Assembly: GCF_028649595.1 (NCBI RefSeq)
Contig: NZ_JAQSLK010000004.1
Location: 100,777 to 164,776, forward strand
Direction: 5' to 3'
Source: Campylobacter magnus
GTDB taxonomy: Bacteria; Campylobacterota; Campylobacteria; Campylobacterales; Campylobacteraceae
DNA length: 64,000 bases
Shown: piece after piece, positions 36,701 to 47,599 of the stretch
Layout: every line of letters begins with the position of its first letter
Numbering within the stretch: position 1 is the stretch's first letter
Translations under genes and position numbers: made by a program
Notes under the pieces: model-generated
Databases searched by the model: none
The model's input: only the letters and a program-made list of their open reading frames with translations
Told to the model about the DNA's origin: nothing

Positions 36701-37896
36701 TAGAACAAGCTGATTGGGCTATGTATCAAGCCAAGCTTGCTGGCAAAAACCGCTATTATGAGTTTAACGATACTAGTGCTATGATATTTAAAGAGTATAA
36801 AGACCTGCTTTCTCGCTTTGAGACCTTTGATGAAGAAAACTTTATCGTTATTTATCAGCCAATTTATGATATAGCAAGGAAAAAAGTGCCTGCTTTTGAA
36901 GTTAGCATAAATCTAAAAGATACTAAAACCAAACTAAGTGCAAGCGATCTTTCAAACTTGCTAAGCCAAAAATACTGGTTTGTAGACCTAAATATTTGGA
37001 TTATAAAATCTGCTTATGAAGCATTTAGAAAAAATGGGTTATATGATGTAAATATTTATATAAACATCCCTATATCTCAGCTAAACTCAAATGCTTTTTA
37101 TAGAAAGTTTAAAGAATTTGCTAAGGATAAATACCTTGGTAATATGAGAATTCTAGTTAATGATATCTTTACTATGAGAAATCCTGCAAACGAAGTAAAT
37201 GAGGTGGTAAATAGATATAAAGAGTTTGGCATTGATTTTATGGTAGATGAGCTAGATGAGAAGACAATAGAGCTAGCAAGCGAGCTAAAAGTAAGCAATA
37301 TGCGTGTAACTAGAGCTTATACAAAAGGGCTATTAAAAGAACTTGGTATCATAGACAAGCTAAGCGATATGTTAGCTACTTGTAAGGCTGAGAATAAAAT
37401 CCTTTGTACCAAAAATGTAGAAAATGCTCAAATCTTTAAAATTCTTTCTTTGATAGGATTTGAGTTTATGACAGGTGATTTTATATATCCGGCTGTTAGT
37501 GGCGGGGAGCTTAATAAAGCTACCCTTGAACTATCAAAAAAAGAAAATATTTTCACACAACTTGCTAGCAGTGATTCAAAAAGCAAAACAAGCATGATAA
37601 ATTTGTTTAAATTTTTGATATTTATGTCTTATGAGCTTGAGAGTATCTTGCAGCTAATAAATGACAAAAACCTAAAATTATTTAACAAAAATGAGTATGA
37701 AAATACCTTTGCTAGCTTGCGTGAAGCGCAAGATGAGGATCTAGCTTTTGTTTGTGATGATGCAAATGAAATAATCAAAAACACCCTAAAGCTTAAAACC
37801 ACACTAAAAGCTGATGAAAATATCGACATCAGCGCAATCAAACAGCAGATCATAAACGAGCAAAACAGGCTCATAAACCTAATATCAGGAGAGTAA
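33754..37896 (+). CDS. Large membrane PAS-GGDEF protein with degenerate EAL domain (c-di-GMP signalling)
   Basis: This 1380-residue sensor begins with one transmembrane helix (about residues 15-38), a periplasmic Cache-like region, and a second helix (about 250-275). At least three PAS domains follow, the last being EARLNLLATIFDNSKESIII to NYIGISTDITNLKQ. The GGDEF domain has an intact RLGGDEF motif (about residues 918-924) and DLDGFKAAND. The following EAL-like domain starts YQPIYDI but reads FEVSI where EAL is expected (about residue 1046), so the phosphodiesterase half probably does not cleave c-di-GMP. It may synthesise c-di-GMP or only sense it. It abuts the next gene. Confidence 0.85.
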   Translation: MNNTIEHNLLKRFYSTLVLSSIFTIFFIVIVIYMAINQEKNELKLKNEHYSTLLVSSIDSALRELKVSLASNTLEQRSSMLFENHEFLHAVYLLDKNHKILNSYTRNDDYIVEPNFLLSELESGEILIDKFAYDDNKDSEVYELVAYNLGDKTAIMLLNIKKIARLVLNGSKNSYMVDKDGFIYDGVNDNAWLNIYDELSLDDDWKNSHADFSVFKSKDAWVYYAVDYLPNLKIAVFSDVKISEIFKRYLLVGVLIFVCLALLFFILAELFFYIKNYIIVPLRQFKVFLKNFEKGKFIVQDFGQNSDFSKFYDRLSRIFYNIKNLEQDLGFYKNEHELLFESSDLIIIYVNAKDDRIVSCSNAALEFYKYSEDEFLTKNFFDLEDESLYSSYLADFTNSVDVVHVHKTRFGERRFVSISRGHMIKDLAAFHVYVINDLTNIIRLHSMIKDMVNIAQTGPCLILSLNKKLEVIGATQNIIDTLGYNREYIIQKTLRLSDIISDKGKLADLERHFNSHSDAVIDDVLQINRENGQKVWHIMRFEPLDDKKRASGDIWAYAYFRDVSSIYKELRALKSDLELQREQLQGSSLMAWQYDVETGLFDLPVSFFDLLGQDKLNTALTAKILPKYIEKNYVDLLIEEIEQAIKNHKHTIDIELKATSRLQVDVWLKFKGHFAKIKTKDEEEKEVVLGVLEDISDKITEEARLNLLATIFDNSKESIIITDERTNIIQVNSAFTDTTGYSEDEVLGEHPSLLNLGRYNKDFFKNMWKSIEKTGSWKGEIYDIRKDGTEFPQILSVSAVRDRTGKITNYIGISTDITNLKQKENELEKIAYYDALTGLPNKRKFLKLLEENIEEATVNNKKFALFFMDLDGFKAANDTYGHNCGDEVLKLVGNRLETIVHKKNDMVSIMEHKGNIVSRLGGDEFVLIIKDFDDLNDVRKLANEIIDRIGRAFIIGNYNVYIGATIGITYYPQSNIVDTDVLLEQADWAMYQAKLAGKNRYYEFNDTSAMIFKEYKDLLSRFETFDEENFIVIYQPIYDIARKKVPAFEVSINLKDTKTKLSASDLSNLLSQKYWFVDLNIWIIKSAYEAFRKNGLYDVNIYINIPISQLNSNAFYRKFKEFAKDKYLGNMRILVNDIFTMRNPANEVNEVVNRYKEFGIDFMVDELDEKTIELASELKVSNMRVTRAYTKGLLKELGIIDKLSDMLATCKAENKILCTKNVENAQIFKILSLIGFEFMTGDFIYPAVSGGELNKATLELSKKENIFTQLASSDSKSKTSMINLFKFLIFMSYELESILQLINDKNLKLFNKNEYENTFASLREAQDEDLAFVCDDANEIIKNTLKLKTTLKADENIDISAIKQQIINEQNRLINLISGE

Positions 37897-38739
37897 ATGC
37901 AAATATACGAGCATGAAATTCCCAGCGGCTCAAGGCTGTATTTTGGCAAGAGCGCAAAGATAAAAAGGCGTATTGAAAGACTTGCTAGCGAGCTTTTAGA
38001 AGAAAAGGGCTTTAGCGAGATTATCACGCCGTTTTTTAGCTATCATCAGCGCTTTGGGCTAAAAGAGCAAAAGCTACTTCGCCTAAGCGATGAGAGCAAT
38101 CATGAAGTAAGCCTAAGGGGTGATTCTACCATTGATGTCGTTCGTATAGCCACGCGCCGTCTAAAAGGGCAAAATCAGAGCAAGTGGTTTTATATCCAGC
38201 CTGTTTTTTGCTATCCTAGCATGGAGTTTTATCAAATAGGTGCTGAGATGCTTGGTAGCAGTGAGCTTGGGCTTTGTGTAAGCATTGCTGATGAACTACT
38301 TTCTAAGCTTGAGCTTAGCACGCATTTACAGATTTCAAATATGAGAATTCCTCATATTTTGTGCGAGCTTTTAGGGCTTGATATGAGCGTATTTGAACAA
38401 GGTCGCATAGAAATTTTGCTAGCTAAAAATATCCCTTGGCTAAGCGCACTTGTAAAAGCTAGCACAAAAAGCGATATAAAAGCACTTCTAAGTCTAGTCC
38501 CAGCAGAGCTAAAAGATAGCTTAGAGCTTATGCTTAGCCTTGGCAAAGACTATAAAAACGCTGTTTATGCGCCTATTTATTACTCAAAAATGCGCTATTA
38601 TGAGGGGCTGTTTTTTAGATTTTTAAAAGAAAATAGCATTTTAGCAAGTGGCGGCGTGTATGAGATAGAAGCTCTTACTTGCGCAGGTTTTGCTGTGCAT
38701 TGTGATAATTTAATAGAGAGTTTGACAAAGGAATTCTAG
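37897..38739 (+). CDS. HisZ-like ATP phosphoribosyltransferase regulatory subunit (class II aaRS-like)
   Basis: This 280-residue protein has a core that resembles histidyl-tRNA synthetase: EEKGFSEIITPFFSYHQRFG, VSLRGDSTIDVVRIATRRL, FCYPSMEFYQIGAEMLGSSE and the C-terminal GGVYEIEA. It lacks an anticodon-binding domain, as in HisZ. It starts immediately after the GGDEF gene stop (TAAATG). If this species has the long-form HisG, a HisZ partner would be unnecessary and the role would be open. It precedes purA. Confidence 0.7.
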   Translation: MQIYEHEIPSGSRLYFGKSAKIKRRIERLASELLEEKGFSEIITPFFSYHQRFGLKEQKLLRLSDESNHEVSLRGDSTIDVVRIATRRLKGQNQSKWFYIQPVFCYPSMEFYQIGAEMLGSSELGLCVSIADELLSKLELSTHLQISNMRIPHILCELLGLDMSVFEQGRIEILLAKNIPWLSALVKASTKSDIKALLSLVPAELKDSLELMLSLGKDYKNAVYAPIYYSKMRYYEGLFFRFLKENSILASGGVYEIEALTCAGFAVHCDNLIESLTKEF

Positions 38740-38797
38740 AATTCCTAAAACTAGAATTCCTAGAAATTCTAGATTTTTAATAACTTTATAAGGATGA

Positions 38798-40477
<1,680 letters not shown>

Positions 40478-40488
<11 letters not shown>

Positions 40489-41101
40489 GGTGTTTTTTAA
40501 TTTGGGGAATTCTAGATTATTTTTGTTATTTTGTGCTTTTAGTTTTAGTTTTGGCGCAGATGAGCAGATCATCACAGCGCAAAAAAGGGAGCAGATTTTA
40601 AGCGAATATGAAAAACTAGAAGCCGCAAAATCAGAGCTTGATAGCTACAGGGAGGCTACAAAACGGCTATTTAATGAGCGCCAAGCTCAGCTTTTAGCCA
40701 AAGAAGCCGAGCTAAATGCCACACTTGCGCTAATTGCTCAAAAAGAGCAAAATATAAGTGAGGCAAATGCTAAAAGCGAGGCAAAAGTAGCCGATATGCT
40801 AGCCAAAAATGAAGCGATTTTAAACGAGCTAAAAAAAGGCAATAACGACAAAATGCTTGAAGCCTATGTCAAAATGAAAGATGGAAAAATCGCTGAGGTG
40901 CTTGGCGCTATGGATGCCACAGACGCTGCAAAGCTACTATACCGCATGGAAGCAAAGAAAATCTCAGCCGTGCTAGCTAAAATGGACGCTGCTAAGGCTG
41001 TGGAGCTAACAAATCTTATAAAAGAAGGCAAGATTTTTGATGAAAATTCTAGCAAAGATAATTCATCGCAAAATGGCGATGAAAATGCTAGCACAAACTA
41101 G
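40478..41101 (+). CDS. MotE-like periplasmic protein (flagellar motor/chaperone)
   Basis: The start ATG 40478 (MSFKVFFNLGNSRLFLLFCA) gives a signal-anchored protein of about 207 residues with a periplasmic coiled coil and a C-terminal MgtE-N-like domain (MKDGKIAEVLGAMDATDAAK, YRMEAKKISAVLAKMDAAKA). Near the end, DENSS and DENAS fit the N-glycosylation sequon. C. jejuni Cj1496c, its likely orthologue, is a glycosylated MotE-like protein needed for motility. The start overlaps the FliJ-like stop. The longer frame from 40409 is unlikely. Confidence 0.75.
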
Positions 41102-41146
41102 GGAATTCTAGAATTTCCTCTGCTATAATTATAAAAAGGAGCAAAA

Positions 41147-42109
41147 ATGTTTAATAGACTTCGCAGAACTAGGCTAAATCCTTTGGTGCGTGATTTAGTG
41201 CGTGAGACTAGACTTGATTTGGATAATTTTATTTATCCGCTTTTTGTGGTTGAAGGAGAGGGGGTAAGAAATGAAATAGCAAGCATGCCAGGCGTTTTTC
41301 AGCTTAGCATTGATGAGATTTTAAAAGAATGCTACGAGCTAAAAAGCCTTGGGATAAAGAGCATTTTGCTTTTTGGAATTCCAAGCTTAAAAGACAGCGT
41401 AGGCAGTGACGCTCTAAGTGATGATGGGATAATCGCTCGCACGCTAAGGGCTATAAAGGCTGAGTTTGGCAGCTCTTTGCTTGTTATTACTGATCTTTGC
41501 TTTTGTGAATATACAGATCACGGACACTGCGGAGTTTTAGATGAGTGCTCTGTGAATAATGACGCCACGCTAGAAATCAGCGCAAAACAAGCCCTAATCC
41601 ACGCAAAAAACGGCGCAGATATGATAGCACCAAGTGGAATGATGGATGGAATTATTACTTGTTTGCGGGAGGCTTTGGATGAAAATGGCTTTGAGAACTT
41701 GCCTGTGATGGCGTATTCTACGAAGTTTGCTAGTGCTTACTATGGTCCATTTCGTGATGTGGCGCAGTCAGCCCCAAGCTTTGGGGATAGAAAAAGCTAT
41801 CAAATGGATAGCGCAAACCGCTTTGAGGCAATAAGAGAGAGCCTAGAAGATGAAGCTCAGGGCGCTGATATTTTAATGGTAAAGCCAGCACTTGCTTTTT
41901 TAGACATCATCCGTGATATAAAAGAGCGTAGCTTACTGCCGCTTTGCGCGTATAATGTAAGTGGCGAGTATGCTTTATTAAAAGCTGGGGCTAAACTTGG
42001 CGTGATTGATTATGAAAAAGTGATGATGGAGACCTTGCTAGGTATAAAAAGAGCCGGAGCTGATATGATAATAAGCTATCACGCAAAAGAAGTGGCAAAA
42101 ATTTTGTAG
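41147..42109 (+). CDS. hemB: Porphobilinogen synthase (delta-aminolevulinate dehydratase)
   Basis: HemB (320 aa) condenses two ALA molecules in tetrapyrrole synthesis. The zinc site [12 protein letters not shown] (about residues 119-130), the lysine-bearing APSGMMDG and [15 protein letters not shown], and [14 protein letters not shown] are present. An AAGGAG site precedes the ATG. Haem from this pathway would serve KatA and the respiratory chain. Confidence 0.97.
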   Translation: MFNRLRRTRLNPLVRDLVRETRLDLDNFIYPLFVVEGEGVRNEIASMPGVFQLSIDEILKECYELKSLGIKSILLFGIPSLKDSVGSDALSDDGIIARTLRAIKAEFGSSLLVITDLCFCEYTDHGHCGVLDECSVNNDATLEISAKQALIHAKNGADMIAPSGMMDGIITCLREALDENGFENLPVMAYSTKFASAYYGPFRDVAQSAPSFGDRKSYQMDSANRFEAIRESLEDEAQGADILMVKPALAFLDIIRDIKERSLLPLCAYNVSGEYALLKAGAKLGVIDYEKVMMETLLGIKRAGADMIISYHAKEVAKIL

Positions 42110-42147
42110 TTTTAGCACGCAGCTACACAAAACAGCAAGTGGCAAAT

Positions 42148-42173
42148 GAAAATTATTTTTTCTAATAATTTTC
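42148..42173. promoter_or_regulatory. Perfect AT-rich dyad upstream of argF
   Basis: GAAAATTATT and AATAATTTTC form a 10-bp perfect inverted repeat with a 6-nt loop, 50 bp upstream of argF. It may be an operator or a weak terminator of hemB. There is no direct evidence for a regulator. Confidence 0.35.
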
Positions 42174-42222
42174 AAATTTTAAATGAGTTAAAAGACAATG
42201 ATTATAAACTAAAAGGCTTACT

Positions 42223-43146
42223 ATGAGACATTTTTTAAATTTTGCAGATATTAGCAAGGCTGAAATTTTAAGCATCTTAGAGCTTGCTAGCAAGATAAAA
42301 AAAGAAGCTAAGGCAAGGGAATTTAAGCCTTATTTAAAAGATCAAAAATTAGCTATGATTTTTGAAAAAAGCTCAACTAGAACGAGAGTTAGCTTTGAGG
42401 TTGGTATGATCGAGCTTGGCGGGCATCCGCTTTTTCTTAGCTCAAAGGATATCCAGCTAGGGCGAGGTGAGCTAGTAAAAGATACTGCGCGTGTGCTTGG
42501 TCGCATGGTGGATATGATAATGGCGCGCGTCTATAAACAAAGCGACCTTGAAGAGCTTGCTAAATACTCAGGCGTGCCTGTGATAAACGGGCTTAGCGAT
42601 GATTTTCATCCAGTTCAAGTCATGGCTGATTTGCTAACCTTACAAGAGCTTGGCCTAAATATAGAAAAGATGAAAATGTGCTACATAGGCGATGGAAATA
42701 ATATGACAAATAGCTTCATTGAAGCTGCTGGCAAGCTAGGATTTGAGCTAGCAATCGCTACGCCAAAAGGCTACGAGCCAAGTAGCGCAGTGCTTGAAAT
42801 AGCGCAGAGCTGGGCAAAGCAAAGTGGTGCAAAAATCAGCCTAAGCAATGAGCCAAAAGAAGCTATAAAAAACGCTGATGTAGTAGTAACTGATACTTGG
42901 ATTTCAATGGGGCAAGAAGATGAAAAAGAAGGGCGTATCGCTGATTTTAAGGGCTTTTGTATAGATAGCAAGCTAATGGAGATGAGTGGCAAAAAAAGCG
43001 TGTTTTTACACTGCTTGCCAGCGTATCGTGGATATGAGATGAGCGAAGAGGTGTTTGAAAGCCATGCTGATGAGATATTTGCTGAGGCTGAAAACCGCCT
43101 TCACGCCCAAAAAGGCATCATGGTCTGGTGCGATCAAAATAGGTGA
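42223..43146 (+). CDS. argF: Ornithine carbamoyltransferase
   Basis: ArgF (307 aa) makes citrulline from ornithine and carbamoyl phosphate. It shows the [10 protein letters not shown] carbamoyl-phosphate site (about residues 51-60), [50 protein letters not shown] and [11 protein letters not shown]. The next gene starts five bases after the stop, as in C. jejuni argF-UPF0763. Confidence 0.97.
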   Translation: MRHFLNFADISKAEILSILELASKIKKEAKAREFKPYLKDQKLAMIFEKSSTRTRVSFEVGMIELGGHPLFLSSKDIQLGRGELVKDTARVLGRMVDMIMARVYKQSDLEELAKYSGVPVINGLSDDFHPVQVMADLLTLQELGLNIEKMKMCYIGDGNNMTNSFIEAAGKLGFELAIATPKGYEPSSAVLEIAQSWAKQSGAKISLSNEPKEAIKNADVVVTDTWISMGQEDEKEGRIADFKGFCIDSKLMEMSGKKSVFLHCLPAYRGYEMSEEVFESHADEIFAEAENRLHAQKGIMVWCDQNR

Positions 43147-43150
43147 AAAA

Positions 43151-44038
43151 ATGAGCGAAAAAACTACAAAAACTACTGTTAAAAAACCAGCCGCTAAAAC
43201 AGCCGCTAAATCTGCTGTCAAAAAGTCAGCTGCCGCTAGCAAAAGTAGCACGGCTAGTACAAAAACTGCTGTTAAAAAGCCTGCTGCTAAAACAGCCACA
43301 AAAACTGCTACTAAAAAGCCAGCTAGCAAAACTGAGAGTAAAATAGCTACTAAAAAAGCTGAGAATATAGGGGCTCTAACTAGCACTTTTGGCTTGCCTA
43401 CTAGCGTGGAAAATGAAGAGCTAAAAAAGCCAAAAATCACACCTAGGCAAAATCCTGCCAAAGCCAAACGCCAAAGCGCTATAGAAAAAAGTAGCCCCAA
43501 GAGCCAAAAAGCAAGTAGCGCTCATGCTTTTGATAGCATAAAAAAAGCTAACAATCAAAAAAGCACAGAACTAGCAAAAAGCGACTCCACTAGCAAAAAG
43601 CTCATAAACTCGCTAAAAATCATTGAAAACATAAGCCACACTCTTGGCATCAGCGATAGAGAGCGCATCACTTTTGATATAGAAGAAGTTAGCTCAAACG
43701 AGCTTAGAGTTCGCATCGTAAATGGCACGAAAAACTTTAAATCTCCGTGGTTTGCGATAAAAAACGAAGAGCCTTATATATTTATGCCAGCTGAGATTTT
43801 GGATATGGTTTTTCGCATGTTGCGCACAGCTCAAAAAGAAAGCTTTGAGCTACGCTTGGAGCGCAGCATTTGGCAGCATATGCCTATTGATTTTGGTGAT
43901 GTTTGGCGTGTGGCGATGGACGAGCTAGCGCGCGGTAATTTTGCCAAAGAACCAGACCTTGAGAAGCTAATTGCTAAAATCAAGCAAGAACATCCAAATC
44001 TTTTTGTGGATATGACAAGCTTTATTGCTGGAGAATAA
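43151..44038 (+). CDS. DUF2603 (UPF0763) protein with histone H1-like N-terminal tail
   Basis: I start at ATG 43151 (MSEKTTKTTVKKPAAKTAAK). The first roughly 100 residues are Lys/Ala/Thr/Ser-rich repeats of KKPAAKTATK type, like histone H1/AlgP tails. After a linker, residues about 150-295 (HTLGISDRERITFDIEEVSS to SFIAGE) match the Campylobacter/Helicobacter DUF2603 family, whose usual members are about 170-180 residues with no such tail. A basic tail could bind DNA or RNA. A long antisense frame over the repeat region is an artefact of composition. Confidence 0.75.
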   Translation: MSEKTTKTTVKKPAAKTAAKSAVKKSAAASKSSTASTKTAVKKPAAKTATKTATKKPASKTESKIATKKAENIGALTSTFGLPTSVENEELKKPKITPRQNPAKAKRQSAIEKSSPKSQKASSAHAFDSIKKANNQKSTELAKSDSTSKKLINSLKIIENISHTLGISDRERITFDIEEVSSNELRVRIVNGTKNFKSPWFAIKNEEPYIFMPAEILDMVFRMLRTAQKESFELRLERSIWQHMPIDFGDVWRVAMDELARGNFAKEPDLEKLIAKIKQEHPNLFVDMTSFIAGE

Positions 44039-44256
44039 AATCTAGAATTCCCTGCGTCATTGCGAGGGAGCAAAGCGACCGAAGCAATCTCATTATTAAG
44101 CCTTAAAATTCGTCATTGCGAGCGAAGCGAAGCAATCTCTAGAAATTCTAAATTCATCCTTAGGGAATTCTAGAATTCCCTAAATTCGTCATTGCGAGCG
44201 AAGCGAAGCAATCTCTAGGAATTCTAGATTTGCCTTGCCTTAGGAATTCTAGAATT
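44039..44256. repeat. Repeat cluster after DUF2603
   Basis: Three TCATTGCGAG...GCAATCTC hairpins in the same orientation lie between 44050 and 44215, each flanked by EcoRI-core palindromes. No gene is seen. Confidence 0.75.
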
Positions 44257-44495
44257 CCCCACTATATCATCCCTCAGCCTCTTTGGGGGATTTCTAAATA
44301 CAGTAGTGCTAAAACCATTAGCAGATTCTGTTTGGTCGATAACTTCAAAACTAGAATTTGTAGCAGGGTTGGTGATTATTCCATTTTTTAAATTTCAGTT
44401 TTGGAATTTTCAATTTTATCTACAGCATGTTTATAACTTTCACTAGCCAAAAAGGCACCATTTTTTACTTCGTTTAATGAGATATTGTTACTCAT
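44257..44495 (-). pseudogene. Lipase-like remnant, second copy (frameshifted and truncated)
   Basis: An ATG at 44495 overlaps the previous stop (ATGA) and opens MSNNISLNEVKNGAFLASESY..., which stops at TAA (44388-44390). A different frame then continues KNGIITNPATNSSFEV and GFSTTVFRN, and ends in CCCCCAAAGAGGCTGAGGGA repeat DNA. It is homologous to the remnant at 1792-2015. There the inner lesion is an in-frame stop, here it is a frameshift, but both copies end at the same residue. Confidence 0.6.
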
Positions 44496-45172
44496 TGATT
44501 ACTCCTTAATTTAAATTTTATATATTCAAAATCACCTACACTATATTCTAAGTAGTAATTACTTGGCATAAGATATTTTAGCAAACGGACAATATAGCTA
44601 TTTTTATAGACTACCGCATATTCTTTTGCGATATTTTTTTTAGTTCCATTATACTCAGCGTATATGTCAAAAATAGGATATTCTAGGCTAAATAAAGGGC
44701 AAAATTCTCCCCTCTCGTTACAAAGCAAAAATTCCCTTGTATCTTGTCTAGAAAAATCGCTTTCTTTGCTAAAATTTTTATCTACAATTTCAAATCTAGA
44801 ACCATTTTGATTTAATAGCAAATTACCTATATTTAAAAAAATATTTTGAGGAATATTTATTTGCCAAGCAGTATATACAAACACAGGAATTGATAAAGCA
44901 AATATAACATTACCTAATAGCCACTTTAAACGAAAATAAATAGCCTTACTTTTAAAATCCTTAATCCATAAAATTATAAATATATCAATAAGAAAACCCC
45001 AAATACTAAAAGCAAAATAAAAAATAGCTATGTAAATAAAAAATCTAATAATTTTATCTCTTTTACTATCTGTGCCAAAAAGCCTAAATATAATCACAGC
45101 CCAACAATAAGAGAAAATCAAAATTAAAAAGATAAAAGAACCTAGAAAAAATAAAAAAATCAAAACTAACAA
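44492..45172 (-). CDS. Orphan membrane protein, paralogue of the gene at 1079-1795
   Basis: This 226-residue protein has about three hydrophobic segments in the first 115 residues and a soluble C-terminal half. The segment YTAWQINIPQNIFLNI near residues 100-118 aligns with VYIWQFEVPQRIIINL of the other copy. The promoter-side DNA (about 45350-45435) also matches the inverse of about 960-1050. It is translationally coupled to the lipase-like remnant. No known family. Confidence 0.6.
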   Translation of the reverse strand: MLVLIFLFFLGSFIFLILIFSYCWAVIIFRLFGTDSKRDKIIRFFIYIAIFYFAFSIWGFLIDIFIILWIKDFKSKAIYFRLKWLLGNVIFALSIPVFVYTAWQINIPQNIFLNIGNLLLNQNGSRFEIVDKNFSKESDFSRQDTREFLLCNERGEFCPLFSLEYPIFDIYAEYNGTKKNIAKEYAVVYKNSYIVRLLKYLMPSNYYLEYSVGDFEYIKFKLRSNQ

Positions 45173-45219
45173 AATACTACCTTTTAAAAAAGAGTAATCT
45201 AACCATTTATTATAACTTT

Positions 45220-45841
45220 ATTCTAAATTTAGAATTCAGTCTCACATTGCCACAACAAAAACAAAGCAACAACCCACGCATTGTCATTGTACGGCTTGAC
45301 CGGACAATCTCTATAAATTCTAGAATTTAACCAAACAATCATTTTCTAAAAAACCAAAATCCGCATTTTAGCAAAAAAGAACTTTTTAAGCTAAATTCTA
45401 GAATTTAGCCCTCGCAGTCATTGGGGGGATCTCTATATGAAATTCTAGTTTTTTTGGGGGTGCGGGGGTATTTTTATCTTAGGGAATTCTAAAATTCCGT
45501 CATTGCGAGCGAAGCGAAGCAATCTCTAGGAATTCTAAATTCATCCTTAGGGAATTCTAGAATTTATCTTAGGAATTCTAGAATTCCCTACTATGTCATC
45601 CTCGGGCTTGACCCGAGGATCTCTATAGAAATTCTAAATTTATTTATGATAAGATCCTAGGGTCAAGTCGGGGGATGACACACTAACACGCAAGTCGGAG
45701 GATTTTTATAGAGATTGTCCGGTCAAGCCGGACAATGACACAAGGCTTAGGAATTCTAGAATTCCTAAAAGCAAATTCTAGAATTCCCTAGAGATTGCTC
45801 CCTCTGCTTTACTCCCTCGCAATGACGGAATTTTAGAATTC
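45220..45841. repeat. Long intergenic repeat tract
   Basis: About 600 bp without genes. It holds a CCGGACAATC variant (about 45285-45314), the segment matching the inverse of 960-1050, a TCATTGCGAG hairpin, CCTCGGG-type and CCGGAC-type hairpins (about 45593-45745), and several EcoRI-core palindromes. Confidence 0.75.
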
Positions 45842-47194
45842 CTAGTGCTTTAAAGCGTATTTTGTCCAATCAACGCGGTAAAAAACATAAAGCATAAGTG
45901 CTGTTTGGATAACCTGAGAGATAAGCATAGCTACAAAAACCCCAGTCGCATCTCCCCATACAAAATGCCCCAGCGCATAAGCTAGCGGTATGCGAATAAC
46001 CCAAAAGCTAAGCCCAAAAATAAGTAAGTTAAAATGCGCCGCAGACGCCCCTATCATCACCCCAGCAAAAATAGTAGAAATGATAGAAAATGGCGTGCTT
46101 AAAAAGTTGTATTTAAGATACTCTACGATGTAAAACTGCACCAAGCCATCATCACTCATGAAAGCTGCCAAATCGCTCATAAACCACCACAAAATTCCTG
46201 CTACCACGCTCATCACAGCCGCCCCGCTAAATACCAAAATAGCGGCAATTCGCCTAGCTTCAGCCGCTCTTTTTGCACCTAAGCAGTTGCCAACGACCAC
46301 GCTAGCGCTCATGTGAAATGCCACGCCTACCATAAATATAAAGCTCTCCACCCTATGCCCTGAGGCAAGTCCGCCCAAGGCCTCGTTTGAGTGCAGTGGC
46401 AAAAAACCCACAATAGCATAAAGAGTAATATAACCAGCTTGCCAAACTATGCTAGTTGCCCCTGAGTGAAGTGCTGTTTTTAGCAATTTTGGCATGGCAA
46501 GCCGTAGCCAAGCAAAAGGCAAAAAAGAAGCACTTATATGCCCTTTTGCTATTAGCGCAAAAGCACCTAGTAATGCCGCAATGCCCTGAGAGATAAGATT
46601 TGAGTAGGCTAAACCCATATACTCACGCCCCATGAAAAAATGAGAAAAACTAAGCTTAAATATAAAAAACAAATAAAAAGCACAAACAATAATAGTAATG
46701 ATAAGTGGCAAAATCACCTCTCTAAACGAGCGAAATACCACCATAGCTGAGTTAAACAAAAAGCTACAAGGCAGGCTAAAAAGCAGCACCGCCCACAGCT
46801 CATTTGCGATATCCAGCGCCGCACCTTTTAGCCCCAAAAGCGCAAAAATCTGCCCAGAGAAAATATAAGCTAGCACGCCCACGCCCACGCCAAAAAGAGC
46901 GTTTAAAAGCAAGGTCATAAAGACATAAAACTTAGCTCTATCAAGTTTTTTAGCACCTATGGACTGGCTGATGACTGCGGTGGCTCCTGAGTTTAAGGCT
47001 ATATTGATAACGCCTAATAAAAAGAGCATTTGCATACTTACTCCAAGCGCAGCTGAGACATCAGCACTCATCTTGCCAGCTGCCCAAATAGGTGCTACAT
47101 TCATCACGCAGATAACATACATCATCAGCACTTGCGGCCACAGCAGCGCAAAAATCGCTTTAAATGAAGTTGAAATATCTGGATGCTTACTCAT
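45842..47194 (-). CDS. MATE-family multidrug/cation exporter
   Basis: This 450-residue protein has 12 predicted transmembrane helices. Helix 1 starts FALLWPQVLMMYVICVMNVA, and GATAVISQSIGAKKLDRAKF and VGNCLGAKRAAEARR are the paired loop motifs of the two MATE halves. It exports drugs or other organic cations by Na+ or H+ coupling. Substrate not predictable. Confidence 0.9.
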   Translation of the reverse strand: MSKHPDISTSFKAIFALLWPQVLMMYVICVMNVAPIWAAGKMSADVSAALGVSMQMLFLLGVINIALNSGATAVISQSIGAKKLDRAKFYVFMTLLLNALFGVGVGVLAYIFSGQIFALLGLKGAALDIANELWAVLLFSLPCSFLFNSAMVVFRSFREVILPLIITIIVCAFYLFFIFKLSFSHFFMGREYMGLAYSNLISQGIAALLGAFALIAKGHISASFLPFAWLRLAMPKLLKTALHSGATSIVWQAGYITLYAIVGFLPLHSNEALGGLASGHRVESFIFMVGVAFHMSASVVVGNCLGAKRAAEARRIAAILVFSGAAVMSVVAGILWWFMSDLAAFMSDDGLVQFYIVEYLKYNFLSTPFSIISTIFAGVMIGASAAHFNLLIFGLSFWVIRIPLAYALGHFVWGDATGVFVAMLISQVIQTALMLYVFYRVDWTKYALKH

Positions 47195-47360
47195 TTGCTT
47201 TCTTTTATTTTTAGGGAATTTTAGAATTCTTTAGTAAAATTATACAAAAATTTAGTATTTTTGCTATAATAATCTTGAAGTTAAAGGCTAGGACTTATCT
47301 CTCTAGCCACTTCGCTTATAAATTTATAAAAATTAAAATTCATATAAATACACCACAATT

Positions 47361-47586
47361 AGGCTCCAAGATTGTGAGGCGATTTTTACGAATTCTTGCG
47401 CAGGACTAGCCGTGGGGCTGTGTCCACGGTAGTGGCTGGCGAAATTCTGCGGTAGAATTTCAAGCAAGCCGCCCAAGTCACTAAAACAAATCGGCGGCTT
47501 GCGCAGGAAACTGCCGTAGAAGTTTCGCCAGAACAAGCTGGGCTGTCCAAGCAAGAATTCGTAAAAAGCGTCCGCAAGCTGAGCCT
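47361..47586 (+). ncRNA. Structured repeat, copy 2 (candidate novel RNA element)
   Basis: This shares AGGCTCCAAGATT, CTAGCCGTGG, GAATTTCAAGC, a GAAACTGCC hairpin, CTGGGCTG and a final AAGCTGAGCC with the element at 28481-28674. The outer helix, 47383-47399 with 47551-47567, is a perfect 17-bp pairing of different sequence from copy 1. An inner GCAAGCCGCC/GGCGGCTTGC pair and a CCGTGG/CCACGG hairpin are also visible. It is not a gene and lies between the MATE gene and the HD-domain gene. Confidence 0.5.
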
Positions 47587-47599
47587 AAATATTTAAGTT

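Noticed and set aside
43006..43500. Antisense hydrophobic frame over the DUF2603 tail
   Set aside because: It comes from the reverse reading of the Lys/Ala repeats and has no ribosome-binding site.
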